In this document: positions 1 to 8,435 of the stretch, piece after piece
Position numbering within the stretch: the stretch's first letter is position 1
How the letters are laid out: each line of letters starts with the position of its first letter
Assembly: GCF_003289925.1 (NCBI RefSeq)
Contig: NZ_QLZQ01000009.1
Span: 25,328 to 89,327, forward strand
Length of the DNA stretch: 64,000 bases
Reading direction: 5' to 3'
Source: Planococcus maitriensis
Lineage (GTDB): Bacteria > Bacillota > Bacilli > Bacillales_A > Planococcaceae
Position numbers and translations under genes: made by a program
The notes under the pieces: generated by a model
What the model was told of the DNA's origin: nothing
The model's input: only the letters and a program-made list of their open reading frames with translations
The model's database searches: none

Positions 1-1679
1 ATGTTGAATTCTTGATGATCTTGGCAGCTGTCGGCGCATCCATTATCGGCTATTGGACAGAAGGCGCCATCCTGATCTTCATCTTTGCATTAAGCGGCGC
101 ACTTGAAACCTATACGATGAATAAAAGCCGGAAAGAATTATCTGCCCTTATGGAGATGCAACCCGACGAAGCCTGGCTACTAAAAGAATCCGGCGAGACG
201 GTTCGCGTCCCGGTCGGTGAACTGAACACAGGCGACCTGGTCGCCGTCCGCCCCGGCGAGCGTATCCCTGTCGACGGTGAAGTCCATTCCGGACAAACTG
301 CTGTCGATGAATCCGCCATTAGCGGCGAAGCGATTCCGGTGTCCAAATACCAACACGATAATTTGTTTGCCGGCACAGTCAATTTGTCCGGTTCGATCAC
401 GATGGTCATGACCAAGCCGAGTTCTGAAACGATGTTCCAAAAAATCATCGAGCTCGTGCAATCCGCTGAAAGCGAGAAATCTCCGTCCCAGCAATTTATT
501 GAACGCTTTGAAGGCCGTTACGTCAAAGTGGTCTTGGTCGTTTTCGCACTCATGCTGTTCCTCCCGCATTTTTTGGTGGGCTGGAGCTGGAATGAAACAT
601 TTTACCGGGCCATGGTGCTGCTTGTGGTGGCTTCCCCATGCGCACTGGTCGCTTCCATCATGCCCGCCACGCTTGCTGCCATTTCAAATGGGGCCAAGAG
701 CGGTGTCATCTTTAAGGGGGGCGCGCACCTAGAGAATTTGAGTGTCGTCAAAGCCATCGCATTCGATAAAACCGGCACATTGACACGCGGCAAACCCGAA
801 GTGACCGATTTTATCATCCGAGGAGATGCTGACCGCGAGCAAGTGATGGCATTGGTCGCAGGAGTCGAATCCCAATCCAACCATCCGCTCGCCAAAGCGA
901 TTACTGATTTCGTCATCCAGCAAGGATTCGATCCGCTGCGCAATCTGCAAGTCGTGGATGTGCCGGGAAACGGGCTGAAGACGCATTTCAATGGCGGTGA
1001 AATCCTGGTCGGCAAACCCGGCTTTGTCGGTGAGCAAGAAGCCTATGCTTTTGAAGGCGGAATCCTTGAACACTTGGCAAACCAAGGAAAAACCGTGACT
1101 TTCGTAAGGGATGGCCACGGGATACTTGCCGCCATGGCGCTAAAAGACACTGTCCGCGACATCACCAAATCCACCATCGCTGAACTACAGGACCGGGGGA
1201 TATATTGCCTCATGCTGACCGGGGATAACCGCAAAACCGCAAAAGCCATTGCGGAGGAAACCGGTGTCGACGAATACATCGCCGAATGCCTGCCTGGCGA
1301 TAAAGTGCAGCATTTGAAAAAATTATTGGCTAAATACAAATATGTGGCGATGACAGGAGACGGCATTAACGACGCACCGGCTCTTGCAACAGCAACGACC
1401 GGCATCGCCATGGGTGAAGGAACCGATATCGCCCTAGAAACCGCGGACGTTATTTTAATGAAAAATGACCTGTCCCGCATCTCTTACTCAATCCGGCTGG
1501 CGAAGAAAATGCAACGCATCGTCAAACAGAATATCTTTTTCTCTGTCGCCGTCATCCTGGTGCTTATCTTGTCGAATTTTTTCCAGGCGATATCTTTGCC
1601 TCTTGGAGTGGTCGGCCATGAAGGCAGCACCATATTGGTTATCTTAAATGGCTTGCGCATGCTTAACCGAAATGTCTGA
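1..1679 (+). CDS. Heavy-metal P-type ATPase, P1B-4 (PfeT/ZosA-like), 5' end outside window
   Basis: ATP-driven membrane pump exporting a divalent transition metal; P1B-4 members move Fe(II), Co(II) or Zn(II). The reading frame is open to the left edge (the in-frame codons before the first start-like codon at 12 read V-E-F), so the N-terminus is missing. Visible in order: actuator-domain SGEA near 321, the SPC transmembrane metal motif at 633-641, the phosphorylation motif DKTGT at 765-779, the N-domain HPLAKA, then TGDN and GDGINDAP of the P-domain. A late HEGST motif in the last membrane helix, together with SPC rather than CPC, marks the P1B-4 group. B. subtilis PfeT (formerly ZosA) is an Fe(II) exporter under PerR, but the promoter is not in the window, so neither metal nor regulation can be read here. 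The gene ends at a bidirectional terminator facing the BrkB gene. Confidence 0.93.
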   Translation, partial: VEFLMILAAVGASIIGYWTEGAILIFIFALSGALETYTMNKSRKELSALMEMQPDEAWLLKESGETVRVPVGELNTGDLVAVRPGERIPVDGEVHSGQTAVDESAISGEAIPVSKYQHDNLFAGTVNLSGSITMVMTKPSSETMFQKIIELVQSAESEKSPSQQFIERFEGRYVKVVLVVFALMLFLPHFLVGWSWNETFYRAMVLLVVASPCALVASIMPATLAAISNGAKSGVIFKGGAHLENLSVVKAIAFDKTGTLTRGKPEVTDFIIRGDADREQVMALVAGVESQSNHPLAKAITDFVIQQGFDPLRNLQVVDVPGNGLKTHFNGGEILVGKPGFVGEQEAYAFEGGILEHLANQGKTVTFVRDGHGILAAMALKDTVRDITKSTIAELQDRGIYCLMLTGDNRKTAKAIAEETGVDEYIAECLPGDKVQHLKKLLAKYKYVAMTGDGINDAPALATATTGIAMGEGTDIALETADVILMKNDLSRISYSIRLAKKMQRIVKQNIFFSVAVILVLILSNFFQAISLPLGVVGHEGSTILVILNGLRMLNRNV

Positions 1680-1685
1680 AATTCC

Positions 1686-1745
1686 GAAAAAAAAGAAGAC
1701 GGCTCCCTTCCCTCATTTACCGGGAAGAGCCGTCTTCTTTTTATG
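1686..1745. terminator. Bidirectional intrinsic terminator
   Basis: An A-rich arm followed by GAAGACGGCTC pairs with GAGCCGTCTTC followed by a T-run. A second stem segment TTCCC/GGGAA lies inside. It serves the convergent ATPase and BrkB genes and overlaps the BrkB stop codon. Confidence 0.9.
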
Positions 1746-2627
1746 AAGCCGCTTTTTGGAATGCCTTCTCCCTTGCATGACGGCGTTTATTTGCCCGCCG
1801 ATAATCAATAACATGGCCGATAGGTAAAGCCATAGCAATAACAGGATGATTCCTCCGATGCTGCCGTAAGTAGCCGAGAAATTACCGAAATTATTGATAT
1901 AGATGGAGAATAAAAATGACAGCAAAAGCCAGCCGAGAGAAGCGAAAGCCGCTCCCGGCAGGACGGTCTTGAAGCTGATCCGGACATTCGGCGCAAGCCA
2001 ATAGATCACGGCGCAGACGATGAACGTAATCAAGGCTGGGATGGTGAAACGGATCATCCCCCATAGTTCCAGGAACCCTTCCTCAAGTCCAAGAAATGCA
2101 AAGAAGAACAAGCCGATCTGGCGGCCGAATATCGGCAGCGCCAATGCTACGACCAGCATGATGATCAACAGGATGGTCATCAAGATCGACATGCCTCTCG
2201 CTATCAACAAAGGCCTGCTTTCCCTGACGCCGTATGTGGCATTCAAGGATTTGATCAAAGCATCCATCCCGAGGCTTGCCGACCAGATCGTCGCCAGCAC
2301 ACCGAAAGACAACAAGCCGCCGTTTTGGTTCGTCAAGATTTCATTCAAGGTCTGCTCAATCAGCACATACACTTCTGTTGGAATGACCTCTTCCATGAAC
2401 AGGTAGACTTCTTCCCTCGGCAGACTTAAGTACGGAAGCAAAGTGACGAGAAAGATCAGCAGCGGAAAAATCGATAATAGGAAAAAAAACGCCAACTGCG
2501 CTCCGAGTCCCTGCACATCGACGTCTTTAATCCTTGTCCCTAATTCTTTTATAAATCCACGGCCAGTCAATACGTCATATTTCGGTTTCCGCACCTGGGA
2601 CTGGCCGTCTTTTCCTGGCGTTGCCAT
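1713..2627 (-). CDS. YihY/BrkB-family inner membrane protein
   Basis: 304-residue polytopic membrane protein of the YihY/BrkB family (formerly annotated ribonuclease BN by mistake). About six hydrophobic helices are visible, after a basic N-terminal tail and before a Lys/Arg-rich C-terminus. The family signatures are the GLGAQLAFFFLLSIFPLL-type first helix near residue 40 and the GGIILLLLWLYLSA-type helix near 260. Cellular function is unknown; proposed transport roles are not proven. It lies 13 bp downstream of a YtxH-type gene, has only a weak SD (GCGGGCAAG), and is probably translated from a common transcript. B. subtilis has similar BrkB proteins such as YfkH. Confidence 0.88.
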   Translation of the reverse strand: MATPGKDGQSQVRKPKYDVLTGRGFIKELGTRIKDVDVQGLGAQLAFFFLLSIFPLLIFLVTLLPYLSLPREEVYLFMEEVIPTEVYVLIEQTLNEILTNQNGGLLSFGVLATIWSASLGMDALIKSLNATYGVRESRPLLIARGMSILMTILLIIMLVVALALPIFGRQIGLFFFAFLGLEEGFLELWGMIRFTIPALITFIVCAVIYWLAPNVRISFKTVLPGAAFASLGWLLLSFLFSIYINNFGNFSATYGSIGGIILLLLWLYLSAMLLIIGGQINAVMQGRRHSKKRLHKKKTALPGK

Positions 2628-2640
2628 AAATCTTGCCCGC

Positions 2641-3105
2641 TCAGTTGCGGTTCTGGTTCTGCGAGTCAGTGCTGCTTGAAGAAGAGCCGTTTTTAGAAGA
2701 AGAATCGTCCGTCAGTGACGAACTCGGTGATGGATTGTCTTCTTTAACCGCTGAAACGACGTCCTCTTTTGATTCGACAACTGCTTCTTTCGTTTCCATG
2801 ACTGCGCTTTGCGCTTCCTGTGCCACTTCTTTCACTTCCGGCACCAGCTTTTTCACTTGCTCGACTTTGCTGCCGACATAAGAAGCATCTTCTGAAATGC
2901 GGGCATAAAGATTTTGTGCGCGTTCTGCCTGCTCTTTGAACGCTGATTTCAATTCGTCTTTATTGCTTGCATAATATTTTGCGTTTTCACTCGCTTTTTT
3001 CGATTTGTTCATCACGTCTTCGCGCGTATTGCGGTCCAAAAGCGAAACTAGTGCGCCTACCGCTGCGCCTACTACTATTCCTGTCATTAATTTGTTTTGG
3101 CTCAT
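2641..3105 (-). CDS. YtxH-domain small membrane-associated protein
   Basis: 154 residues. The N-terminus holds one glycine/alanine-rich hydrophobic segment (about 8-24) followed by DRNTRED, as in YtxH-type proteins. A long charged helical region of predicted coiled-coil character follows (about 30-115), then a low-complexity Ser/Asn/Gln tail (about 125-154). The precise role is unknown; B. subtilis YtxH is a sigma-B general-stress protein, which is family knowledge and not visible here. The start ATG is preceded by AGGAGGAAT. It heads a two-gene unit with the BrkB gene, and a possible sigma-B promoter lies about 50 bp upstream. Confidence 0.85.
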   Translation of the reverse strand: MSQNKLMTGIVVGAAVGALVSLLDRNTREDVMNKSKKASENAKYYASNKDELKSAFKEQAERAQNLYARISEDASYVGSKVEQVKKLVPEVKEVAQEAQSAVMETKEAVVESKEDVVSAVKEDNPSPSSSLTDDSSSKNGSSSSSTDSQNQNRN

Positions 3106-3153
3106 TCCAAATTCCTCCTAGTATAAAATATAGTTTCCATCATACTTCGAATT

Positions 3154-3179
3154 TTTCCCTCTTCCTCCCTAATCTAAAC
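3154..3179 (-). promoter_or_regulatory. Possible sigma-B-type promoter for YtxH-BrkB
   Basis: On the minus strand GTTTAG is followed by 14 bp and GGGAAA, against a sigma-B consensus of GTTTAA-N13-15-GGGTAT. The match is partial. It is offered because YtxH proteins are often stress-induced. Confidence 0.3.
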
Positions 3180-3207
3180 ACTTCGCAAATTATTTTTTAA
3201 AAATAAC

Positions 3208-3236
3208 TTGACTATAATATGAAACTTTCGGAATAT
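3208..3236 (+). promoter_or_regulatory. Candidate promoter for the AGCS symporter
   Basis: TTGACT at 3208-3213 is followed after 17 bp by GAATAT. A perfect TATAAT at 3213-3218 overlaps the first hexamer and is an alternative -10 with a poor -35. The real start site cannot be decided from sequence. Confidence 0.35.
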
Positions 3237-3293
3237 TAACTCTACAGGAGGAATTTTTCCTAAAGAAAAGAGTATCTAAAAGGGGGAGAAAAG

Positions 3294-4655
3294 ATGGAGG
3301 CATTAACGGAATTTCTAGGCACGATCAGCGGTTATATTTGGGGACCGCCGCTTTTGATTCTCCTGGTGGGGACAGGGATTTTCCTGACAGTGCGTTTGGG
3401 GCTTTTGCAATTACGCCTCTTGCCGTATGCACTGAAGCTGACGTTCAGTAAAAATCCGGACAAAGATTCACAAGGCGATATTTCCCATTTCCAGGCATTG
3501 TCGACGGCAATGGCCGCGACAGTCGGTACAGGGAATATCGTCGGGGTCGCGACCGCGGTCATCCTCGGTGGCCCGGGAGCGGTTTTCTGGATGTGGTTTT
3601 CTGCGTTCTTCGGGATGGCGACGAAATACGGGGAAGCCGTACTCGCTGTCAAATACCGCATCGTCGACCCAAAAGGCCAAATGGCCGGCGGGCCGATGTA
3701 TTATCTTGAACATGGATTGAAGCAAAAATGGCTGGCTGTCCTATTCGCCATCTTCGGCGCCATCGCAGCGTTCGGCATCGGGAACGGGACACAGTCCAAC
3801 TCCGTTGCATCCGTCGTGCGCGATACCTTCTCTGTGCCGACTTGGATCACGGGCATCGTCCTGACTGTCTTCGCTGCTGTCGTCATCATCGGCGGAATCA
3901 AGACAATCGGTAAAGTTACAGCATTCTTCGTACCATTCATGGCCTTATTCTATATCATTGCCGGAATCATCATCATGATTCTCAATATGGACCTTATTCC
4001 CGCAGCGCTCGGCACGATTTTCAGCGCCGCCTTTACGGGTGAAGCTGCAGTCGGCGGTGCCATCGGTGCGGCAATCCGCTACGGCGTTGCACGAGGCGTC
4101 TTCTCCAACGAAGCAGGTCTCGGATCTGCACCGATCGCAGCGGCAGCGGCAAAAACCGATATGCCTGGGCGCCAGGCTTTGGTTTCGATGACACAAGTAT
4201 TGTTCGATACATTGATCATCTGTTCGATCACCGGTATCACGATCGTTATGTCGGGATTGTATCTGGACGAGAGCCTTGAAGGCGCTGCGCTGACTACAGC
4301 GGCATTCGAGCAGTTCCTTGGCGGGGTCGGCCCGTATATCGTTGCGATCGGCTTGGTTTTCTTCGCTTCTTCCACCATCATCGGCTGGTCGTATTACGGG
4401 GAGAAATGCTTCCAGTACCTGTTTAAAAACCCAAGCTTGTTAATCGTTTACCGTGTTGCTTTCGTTGCCATGGTCTTCGTTGGGGCAACAGTTTCTCTAG
4501 ATGTCGTTTGGACATTCTCGGATGTCATGAACGGATTAATGGCTTTCCCGAACTTGATAGGCCTTCTCGGACTTTCCGGCGTCATTGTATACGAGACGAA
4601 GAAAATTACCGCAAAGATCAAGGAAGAGAAAGAACAGGCGCGTTCTGGCAATTGA
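3294..4655 (+). CDS. Sodium:alanine symporter (AGCS family)
   Basis: 453-residue cytoplasmic-membrane symporter of the alanine-or-glycine:cation symporter family (AlsT/GlnT/DagA type), using Na+ or H+ to import alanine, glycine or glutamine. Signatures seen are QLRLLPYALK near residue 40, the family motif GTGNIVGVATA near 82, GGPMYYLE near 133, and the glycine/asparagine-rich GVFSNEAGLGSAPIAAAA segment near 267. About eleven hydrophobic helices span the full family length, with a charged C-terminal tail. The start is chosen because AAGGGGGAGA lies about 7 nt upstream. The substrate cannot be assigned from sequence alone. A DUF1128 gene follows after 58 bp and is followed by a terminator. Confidence 0.95.
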   Translation: MEALTEFLGTISGYIWGPPLLILLVGTGIFLTVRLGLLQLRLLPYALKLTFSKNPDKDSQGDISHFQALSTAMAATVGTGNIVGVATAVILGGPGAVFWMWFSAFFGMATKYGEAVLAVKYRIVDPKGQMAGGPMYYLEHGLKQKWLAVLFAIFGAIAAFGIGNGTQSNSVASVVRDTFSVPTWITGIVLTVFAAVVIIGGIKTIGKVTAFFVPFMALFYIIAGIIIMILNMDLIPAALGTIFSAAFTGEAAVGGAIGAAIRYGVARGVFSNEAGLGSAPIAAAAAKTDMPGRQALVSMTQVLFDTLIICSITGITIVMSGLYLDESLEGAALTTAAFEQFLGGVGPYIVAIGLVFFASSTIIGWSYYGEKCFQYLFKNPSLLIVYRVAFVAMVFVGATVSLDVVWTFSDVMNGLMAFPNLIGLLGLSGVIVYETKKITAKIKEEKEQARSGN

Positions 4656-4713
4656 CATTCCATTTGAATAATGAAATGATAAAGCATACCCACCCGAAAG
4701 GCAGGAATGGATC

Positions 4714-4935
4714 ATGGATTTATCCAAACAATCACCCGAGAACGTCGATTTCATGATTGAGGAAATAAAAACGAAATTGCGCATGGTTAATGTTGATGCA
4801 ATGAAAGCCGAGCATTTCAACACTTCGGAGTATGAAGACTTGCGTGAAATTTACGAAATGGTCAAAGGCCGCGATAATTTCAGCCCGAACGAAATGCAGG
4901 CCATCGCCTCTGAACTCGGTTCATTGCGCAAATGA
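4714..4935 (+). CDS. yfkK: DUF1128 family protein (YfkK-like)
   Basis: 73-residue soluble acidic protein matching the short DUF1128 family found across Bacillales and resembling B. subtilis YfkK. The whole chain looks helical: an N-terminal [19 protein letters not shown] segment, a central [11 protein letters not shown], and a C-terminal [13 protein letters not shown]. No catalytic motif is visible and no function is known for the family. It lies 58 bp after the symporter on the same strand, with AGGCAGGA upstream and its own strong terminator 3 bp after the stop codon. Confidence 0.9.
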   Translation: MDLSKQSPENVDFMIEEIKTKLRMVNVDAMKAEHFNTSEYEDLREIYEMVKGRDNFSPNEMQAIASELGSLRK

Positions 4936-4937
4936 AG

Positions 4938-4974
4938 AAAGCCCTGAAGCAAATGCTTCAGGGCTTTTTTTCTT
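4938..4974 (+). terminator. Intrinsic terminator after yfkK
   Basis: Perfect 11-bp stem AGCCCTGAAGC / GCTTCAGGGCT with a 4-nt loop, followed by TTTTTTTCTT. Confidence 0.93.
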
Positions 4975-4976
4975 AT

Positions 4977-5014
4977 GCCTGTCGAGCCAGAACGGCCACT
5001 TCAGCTTTTCTTTT
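4977..5014. repeat. Truncated copy of an intergenic repeat
   Basis: 38 bp identical to the last 38 bp of the full element next to it (5099-5136), with a period of 122 bp. It begins directly after the yfkK terminator and abuts the full copy. Confidence 0.85.
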
Positions 5015-5136
5015 GTCTAGCTTCAGTGGCCTGTCTCTCGGGTCGTAAGCCAATTCTCCTGTACGGCTGAAATACGCCGCTTCGGGGACTCGGCTTACGC
5101 CTGTCGAGCCAGAACGGCCACTTCAGCTTTTCTTTT
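5015..5136. repeat. Full copy of a hairpin-forming intergenic repeat
   Basis: A GC-rich element starting GTCTAGCTTCAGTGGCC. Its ends can pair (AGTGGCC at 5025-5031 with GGCCACT at 5116-5122), and an inner pair is GTAAGCC (5045-5051) with GGCTTAC (5092-5098). The form recalls the GTCTAGCTYCAG-starting intergenic repeats seen in many Bacillaceae genomes; that link is from memory. Its right end supplies the last codons and stop of the methyltransferase gene. Confidence 0.75.
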
Positions 5137-6109
5137 CATATTGCACGATGTACCAGCCGCCTTCTTTGATGACGGTGCGGAGGCTGAGGAATTCTAGGCC
5201 TGATTCTTCTCCCCATTCGATAAGTTCCTCCCTTTTCGGCAGCCTGTAGAGGTTGTCGAATGATGAGAAGAAACTGTTGAAGACATTGGCGAACGGCGGG
5301 CTGTCCGGTCCTCCCGCGATGGGGGTGACGACCGATAAAATACCGCCTCGTGCGACCCAGCTGCTGATTTCCTTGAACAAGGCCTGGCGCTTTTCGAGCG
5401 GGATGTAATGCAGTACATTATTGAGCATGATCATGTCCTGCGGGGATTCAGGCTTGTAATTCCACAGATCCGCCTGTTCGATGGAGACGTTGTTTTGCGC
5501 TGCCGTCAGCTCTTTTGCCTTTTCGACGACTTCTTCGCTGATTTCGATTCCCGTAAATTGTGTCGATGGGAAACGCTGCCCCAATTTCTTTATGTAGCCA
5601 CCTTCCCCGCATCCTATATCGAGTACGCGCCGGCAGTCTTTTTCCTTCAATCTCTTGGCCATCTTCGGATACGCCAACACTTCCAGCAAACGGCTCGTTT
5701 CTGCAACAGTCGGCGCATGTTCTTCTTCATCGAAATGAAGCCTGCTCCGATTGCGCATCATTTCCGGATAATGCAGCAAGGTCGGGATGTGGAGCTCCAT
5801 CATTTCCTTCAACAGCACGCCAGACGAATTATTGCCTTTGGATTTCGGCAATTTCCACCGGTTCTTCACTTGATAGCGGTTGCGGCCGGCTTCTTTCAAA
5901 TACCCGATCGAGACGCCGACAGCTATCCACTGAGCAAGCAGCTGCTCATCGAGTTCCAGTGCGTCCGCCACATCAAATTGGGTCATCGGGCGTTCGAATG
6001 CCTTGAACAGGTCCAATTCATAACCTACATAGGCATGCCAGCTGTACAGGAAGGGCTCATTGCGTTTCATATACGTTCTTGCTTTCACCATCTTCATTAT
6101 GTCGATCAT
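5123..6109 (-). CDS. Class I SAM-dependent methyltransferase with N-terminal helical domain
   Basis: 328 residues. The N-terminal part (about 25-90) looks like the helical/winged dimerisation domain of small-molecule O-methyltransferases. The Rossmann domain carries motif I VLDIGCGEGG at about 162-171, an acidic motif II in FTGIEISEE, and MLNNVLHYI later. The start is Met at 6109 because TGGAGGG lies 7 nt upstream and ATGA overlaps the stop of the FAD monooxygenase gene; an upstream in-frame start at 6130 lacks an SD. The tight overlap implies one transcript and linked function, probably oxidation then methylation of one substrate. The substrate is unknown. The last four codons and the stop lie inside an intergenic repeat, so the C-terminus may have been reshaped by that insertion. 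Confidence 0.85.
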   Translation of the reverse strand: MIDIMKMVKARTYMKRNEPFLYSWHAYVGYELDLFKAFERPMTQFDVADALELDEQLLAQWIAVGVSIGYLKEAGRNRYQVKNRWKLPKSKGNNSSGVLLKEMMELHIPTLLHYPEMMRNRSRLHFDEEEHAPTVAETSRLLEVLAYPKMAKRLKEKDCRRVLDIGCGEGGYIKKLGQRFPSTQFTGIEISEEVVEKAKELTAAQNNVSIEQADLWNYKPESPQDMIMLNNVLHYIPLEKRQALFKEISSWVARGGILSVVTPIAGGPDSPPFANVFNSFFSSFDNLYRLPKREELIEWGEESGLEFLSLRTVIKEGGWYIVQYEKKS

Positions 6110-7413
6110 ATAAGTCCCTCCACTTTCCACGGGTAGTCATCTTCCGGTTTGTAGTATTTCAGTTCTTTCTTGTCTTCTGTCAATTCCTTTGCGCGCACCG
6201 GCATGAATCCGCCTTGGATAAAGCGGTCCCGGACATTTTCCTTCCATAAGCCGAGCCCTGATACGTTCAGCATCTGCTTGAAATGGAGTATCGGATCTTC
6301 TTCCATGCGCTCAAAAGTCCGTTGGCGCAAATAACTGACCGGGCGATACGGGAAGGAATAGGCGAGCGCCGCTAAGTGGCTCAGCTGGATAACATGGTCT
6401 GCCCGGCGATAGCGGACTTTTTCATACCATTCCAGATTGGTCGTACCCGTTTTTCCCGCAGCCAGCATATCCGCAGCCAGTTCGCCGAGTACATCGGCGT
6501 CCTGTATCGCCATGTTCATGCCCTCCCCCGCCATCGGATGGACTGCATGGGCCGCATCGCCGATAATCGCTTTATTGCCTTTTACATAGGATTCGGCATG
6601 GTACATGATCGGGATCATCAGCTGGATCTTTTTCCAGTCCGTCAATTGTTGGACATAGCCGTCAACAGCCGGTGCCAAATCGGTGTAAAGCTTATGGAAA
6701 TGGCTGATTGGCTTCTCCTTCAAGGTTTTATAATCCCCTGGCGGTATCAAATAGACGCTGCGCACTTGATTGTCAGGCAGCGGGAATAGCCCGAGAAAGC
6801 GGTTATAGGTCGAAATGATTTTGCCGTCCGTGAAATTTTCCGCGCGCGGAAAGGTTACTGTCAAAAAATGATGGTTATATGTCGTCTGCTTTACTTCGAT
6901 TTCCATCACTTTTCTCGTTACTGAAGACCTTCCTTCCGCGCCGAAGAAAAACTTGGCTTCCACCTCGGACTTTTCGGTTCCTTTTTGAAGAATGGCCGTA
7001 TTTTCTGTATAGCCTTTGCAGGCAGTGCCTTTTAGGTAATGGAAGTTATCGTATTCATAAGCCGCTTTCCGAATGATGGTCTTTAGCTCTTCATGGTGGA
7101 TCATATAAGCGGCGTTGTATTTTCCGGGCAACACGCTGTAATCCATGAACGATTGATCTTTCACTTTCAAAGTACTGGAGAGTTCCAGCATATCGAGCAC
7201 CTTGATTTCGTTGGACCGGTCACAAATCGCGTCATATACGCCGAGGCCGTCGAAAATCTGCATGCTCTTCGGCTGCAGCAGCTCCCCTTTATAGGTCGGC
7301 GAGCGGACAGCCATGCGTTCGGCAAGAACGACATCAAAGCCTCTCCTCACCAGTTTCAATGCGAGCGTCAGCCCCCCTATTCCCCCTCCGCCGATGAACA
7401 CATCCGTTTTCAT
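6106..7413 (-). CDS. FAD-dependent monooxygenase (UbiH/PHBH-type)
   Basis: 435-residue flavoprotein hydroxylase of the p-hydroxybenzoate hydroxylase fold. Visible: the N-terminal dinucleotide motif GGGGIGG at about 8-14, a middle GAEGRSSVTRK (about 158-168) equivalent to the DG motif, and the FAD-ribityl motif GDAAHAVHPMAGEGMN at about 285-300. The start is the ATG at 7413, with AGGAG 9 nt upstream; a TTG three codons earlier lies immediately after that SD and is rejected. It is the first gene of a pair with the methyltransferase through a 4-bp ATGA overlap. Family members hydroxylate aromatic or quinone rings; the substrate here cannot be inferred. No polyketide synthase or prenyltransferase lies nearby. 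Confidence 0.88.
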   Translation of the reverse strand: MKTDVFIGGGGIGGLTLALKLVRRGFDVVLAERMAVRSPTYKGELLQPKSMQIFDGLGVYDAICDRSNEIKVLDMLELSSTLKVKDQSFMDYSVLPGKYNAAYMIHHEELKTIIRKAAYEYDNFHYLKGTACKGYTENTAILQKGTEKSEVEAKFFFGAEGRSSVTRKVMEIEVKQTTYNHHFLTVTFPRAENFTDGKIISTYNRFLGLFPLPDNQVRSVYLIPPGDYKTLKEKPISHFHKLYTDLAPAVDGYVQQLTDWKKIQLMIPIMYHAESYVKGNKAIIGDAAHAVHPMAGEGMNMAIQDADVLGELAADMLAAGKTGTTNLEWYEKVRYRRADHVIQLSHLAALAYSFPYRPVSYLRQRTFERMEEDPILHFKQMLNVSGLGLWKENVRDRFIQGGFMPVRAKELTEDKKELKYYKPEDDYPWKVEGLI

Positions 7414-7483
7414 GGGCTTCAACTCCTTGACTTTCCTTACCCTGAAAAAGAGCTCCTGAAAACAGAACAGCCGGCAAACAATA

Positions 7484-7516
7484 AAAAAAGACCCTCGAGG
7501 GGTCTTTTTTTCACAA
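7484..7516 (-). terminator. Intrinsic terminator after psuG
   Basis: Minus-strand GACCCCTCGAGGGTC hairpin followed by TTTTTTTATT, 8-9 bp after the psuG stop. A T-run also lies on the other side. Confidence 0.88.
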
Positions 7517-7523
7517 TTTGTCC

Positions 7524-8435
7524 TTATAGTGCTCCATATGAAGCGGCCAATTCGGCGCCGACTTTGGCATTGTGCTTGACGAGTTCGATATTGGCAACCA
7601 AGCTCTGTCCTTCCGTCAACTCTTTCACTCTGCCGAGCAGGAATGGCGTGACTTCTTTGCCGTTGATGCCGTTTGCTTTCGCTTCCGCCATGGCTTGTTC
7701 GATGATGCCATCGATAAAGTCTTTATCAAGCGCATGTTCTTGAGGGATCGGGTTGGCAATGACTGCGCCGCCTTTCAAGCCGAGCGACCATTGCGCTTTC
7801 AGGATAGCTGCAAGCTCTTCAGTCGATTGCGAGCCGTAGCTTAGCGGGAAGCCGCTGTGGCGTGTATAGAACGCCGGCATCTCGTCCGTCTGGTAGCCGA
7901 TGACCGGAACGCCTTTCGTTTCCAGGTATTCGAGTGTCAGGCCGATATCGAGAATCGACTTCGCGCCAGCACAGACGACAGCAACCCCTGTATTCGACAA
8001 CTCTTCCAAGTCTGCCGAAATATCCATTGTCGTTTCCGCCCCGCGGTGGACGCCTCCGATGCCGCCGGTCGCGAAGACGCGGATGCCGGCAAGCTCAGCG
8101 CAAATCATCGTCGCGGCAACAGTCGTCGCGCCGATTTTTTTCGTTGCGAGCAATTGGCCGATGTCGCGGCGGGATACTTTCGCAACGTCCGGTGAATTGC
8201 CCAGAAGTTCGAGTTCTTCGTCTGACAAGCCGATTTTGATATGGCCGTCCATCAAAGCGATCGTTGCCGGAACGGCTCCATTGTCGCGGACGATTTGTTC
8301 GACTTCACGGGCTGTTTCCACGTTTTGTGGGTAGGGCATGCCGTGTGAGATGATCGTCGACTCTAAAGCGACGATCGGTTTTTTCTGTTCGATGGCTTCC
8401 TGCACTTCTGTTGAATAGCTGATCATGTTTGTCAT
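7524..8435 (-). CDS. psuG: Pseudouridine-5'-phosphate glycosidase
   Basis: Cytosolic enzyme cleaving the C-C glycosidic bond of pseudouridine 5'-phosphate to uracil and ribose 5-phosphate. At 303 residues it has the usual PsuG length. Conserved stretches seen are [15 protein letters not shown] near residue 22, [15 protein letters not shown] and [15 protein letters not shown] near 105-130, [18 protein letters not shown] with the expected active-site lysine near 160, and [10 protein letters not shown] near 223. ATGA overlaps the stop of psuK, and GGAGG lies 7 nt upstream. With PsuK it forms the two-step pathway that salvages pseudouridine from RNA turnover. Confidence 0.96.
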   Translation of the reverse strand: MTNMISYSTEVQEAIEQKKPIVALESTIISHGMPYPQNVETAREVEQIVRDNGAVPATIALMDGHIKIGLSDEELELLGNSPDVAKVSRRDIGQLLATKKIGATTVAATMICAELAGIRVFATGGIGGVHRGAETTMDISADLEELSNTGVAVVCAGAKSILDIGLTLEYLETKGVPVIGYQTDEMPAFYTRHSGFPLSYGSQSTEELAAILKAQWSLGLKGGAVIANPIPQEHALDKDFIDGIIEQAMAEAKANGINGKEVTPFLLGRVKELTEGQSLVANIELVKHNAKVGAELAASYGAL

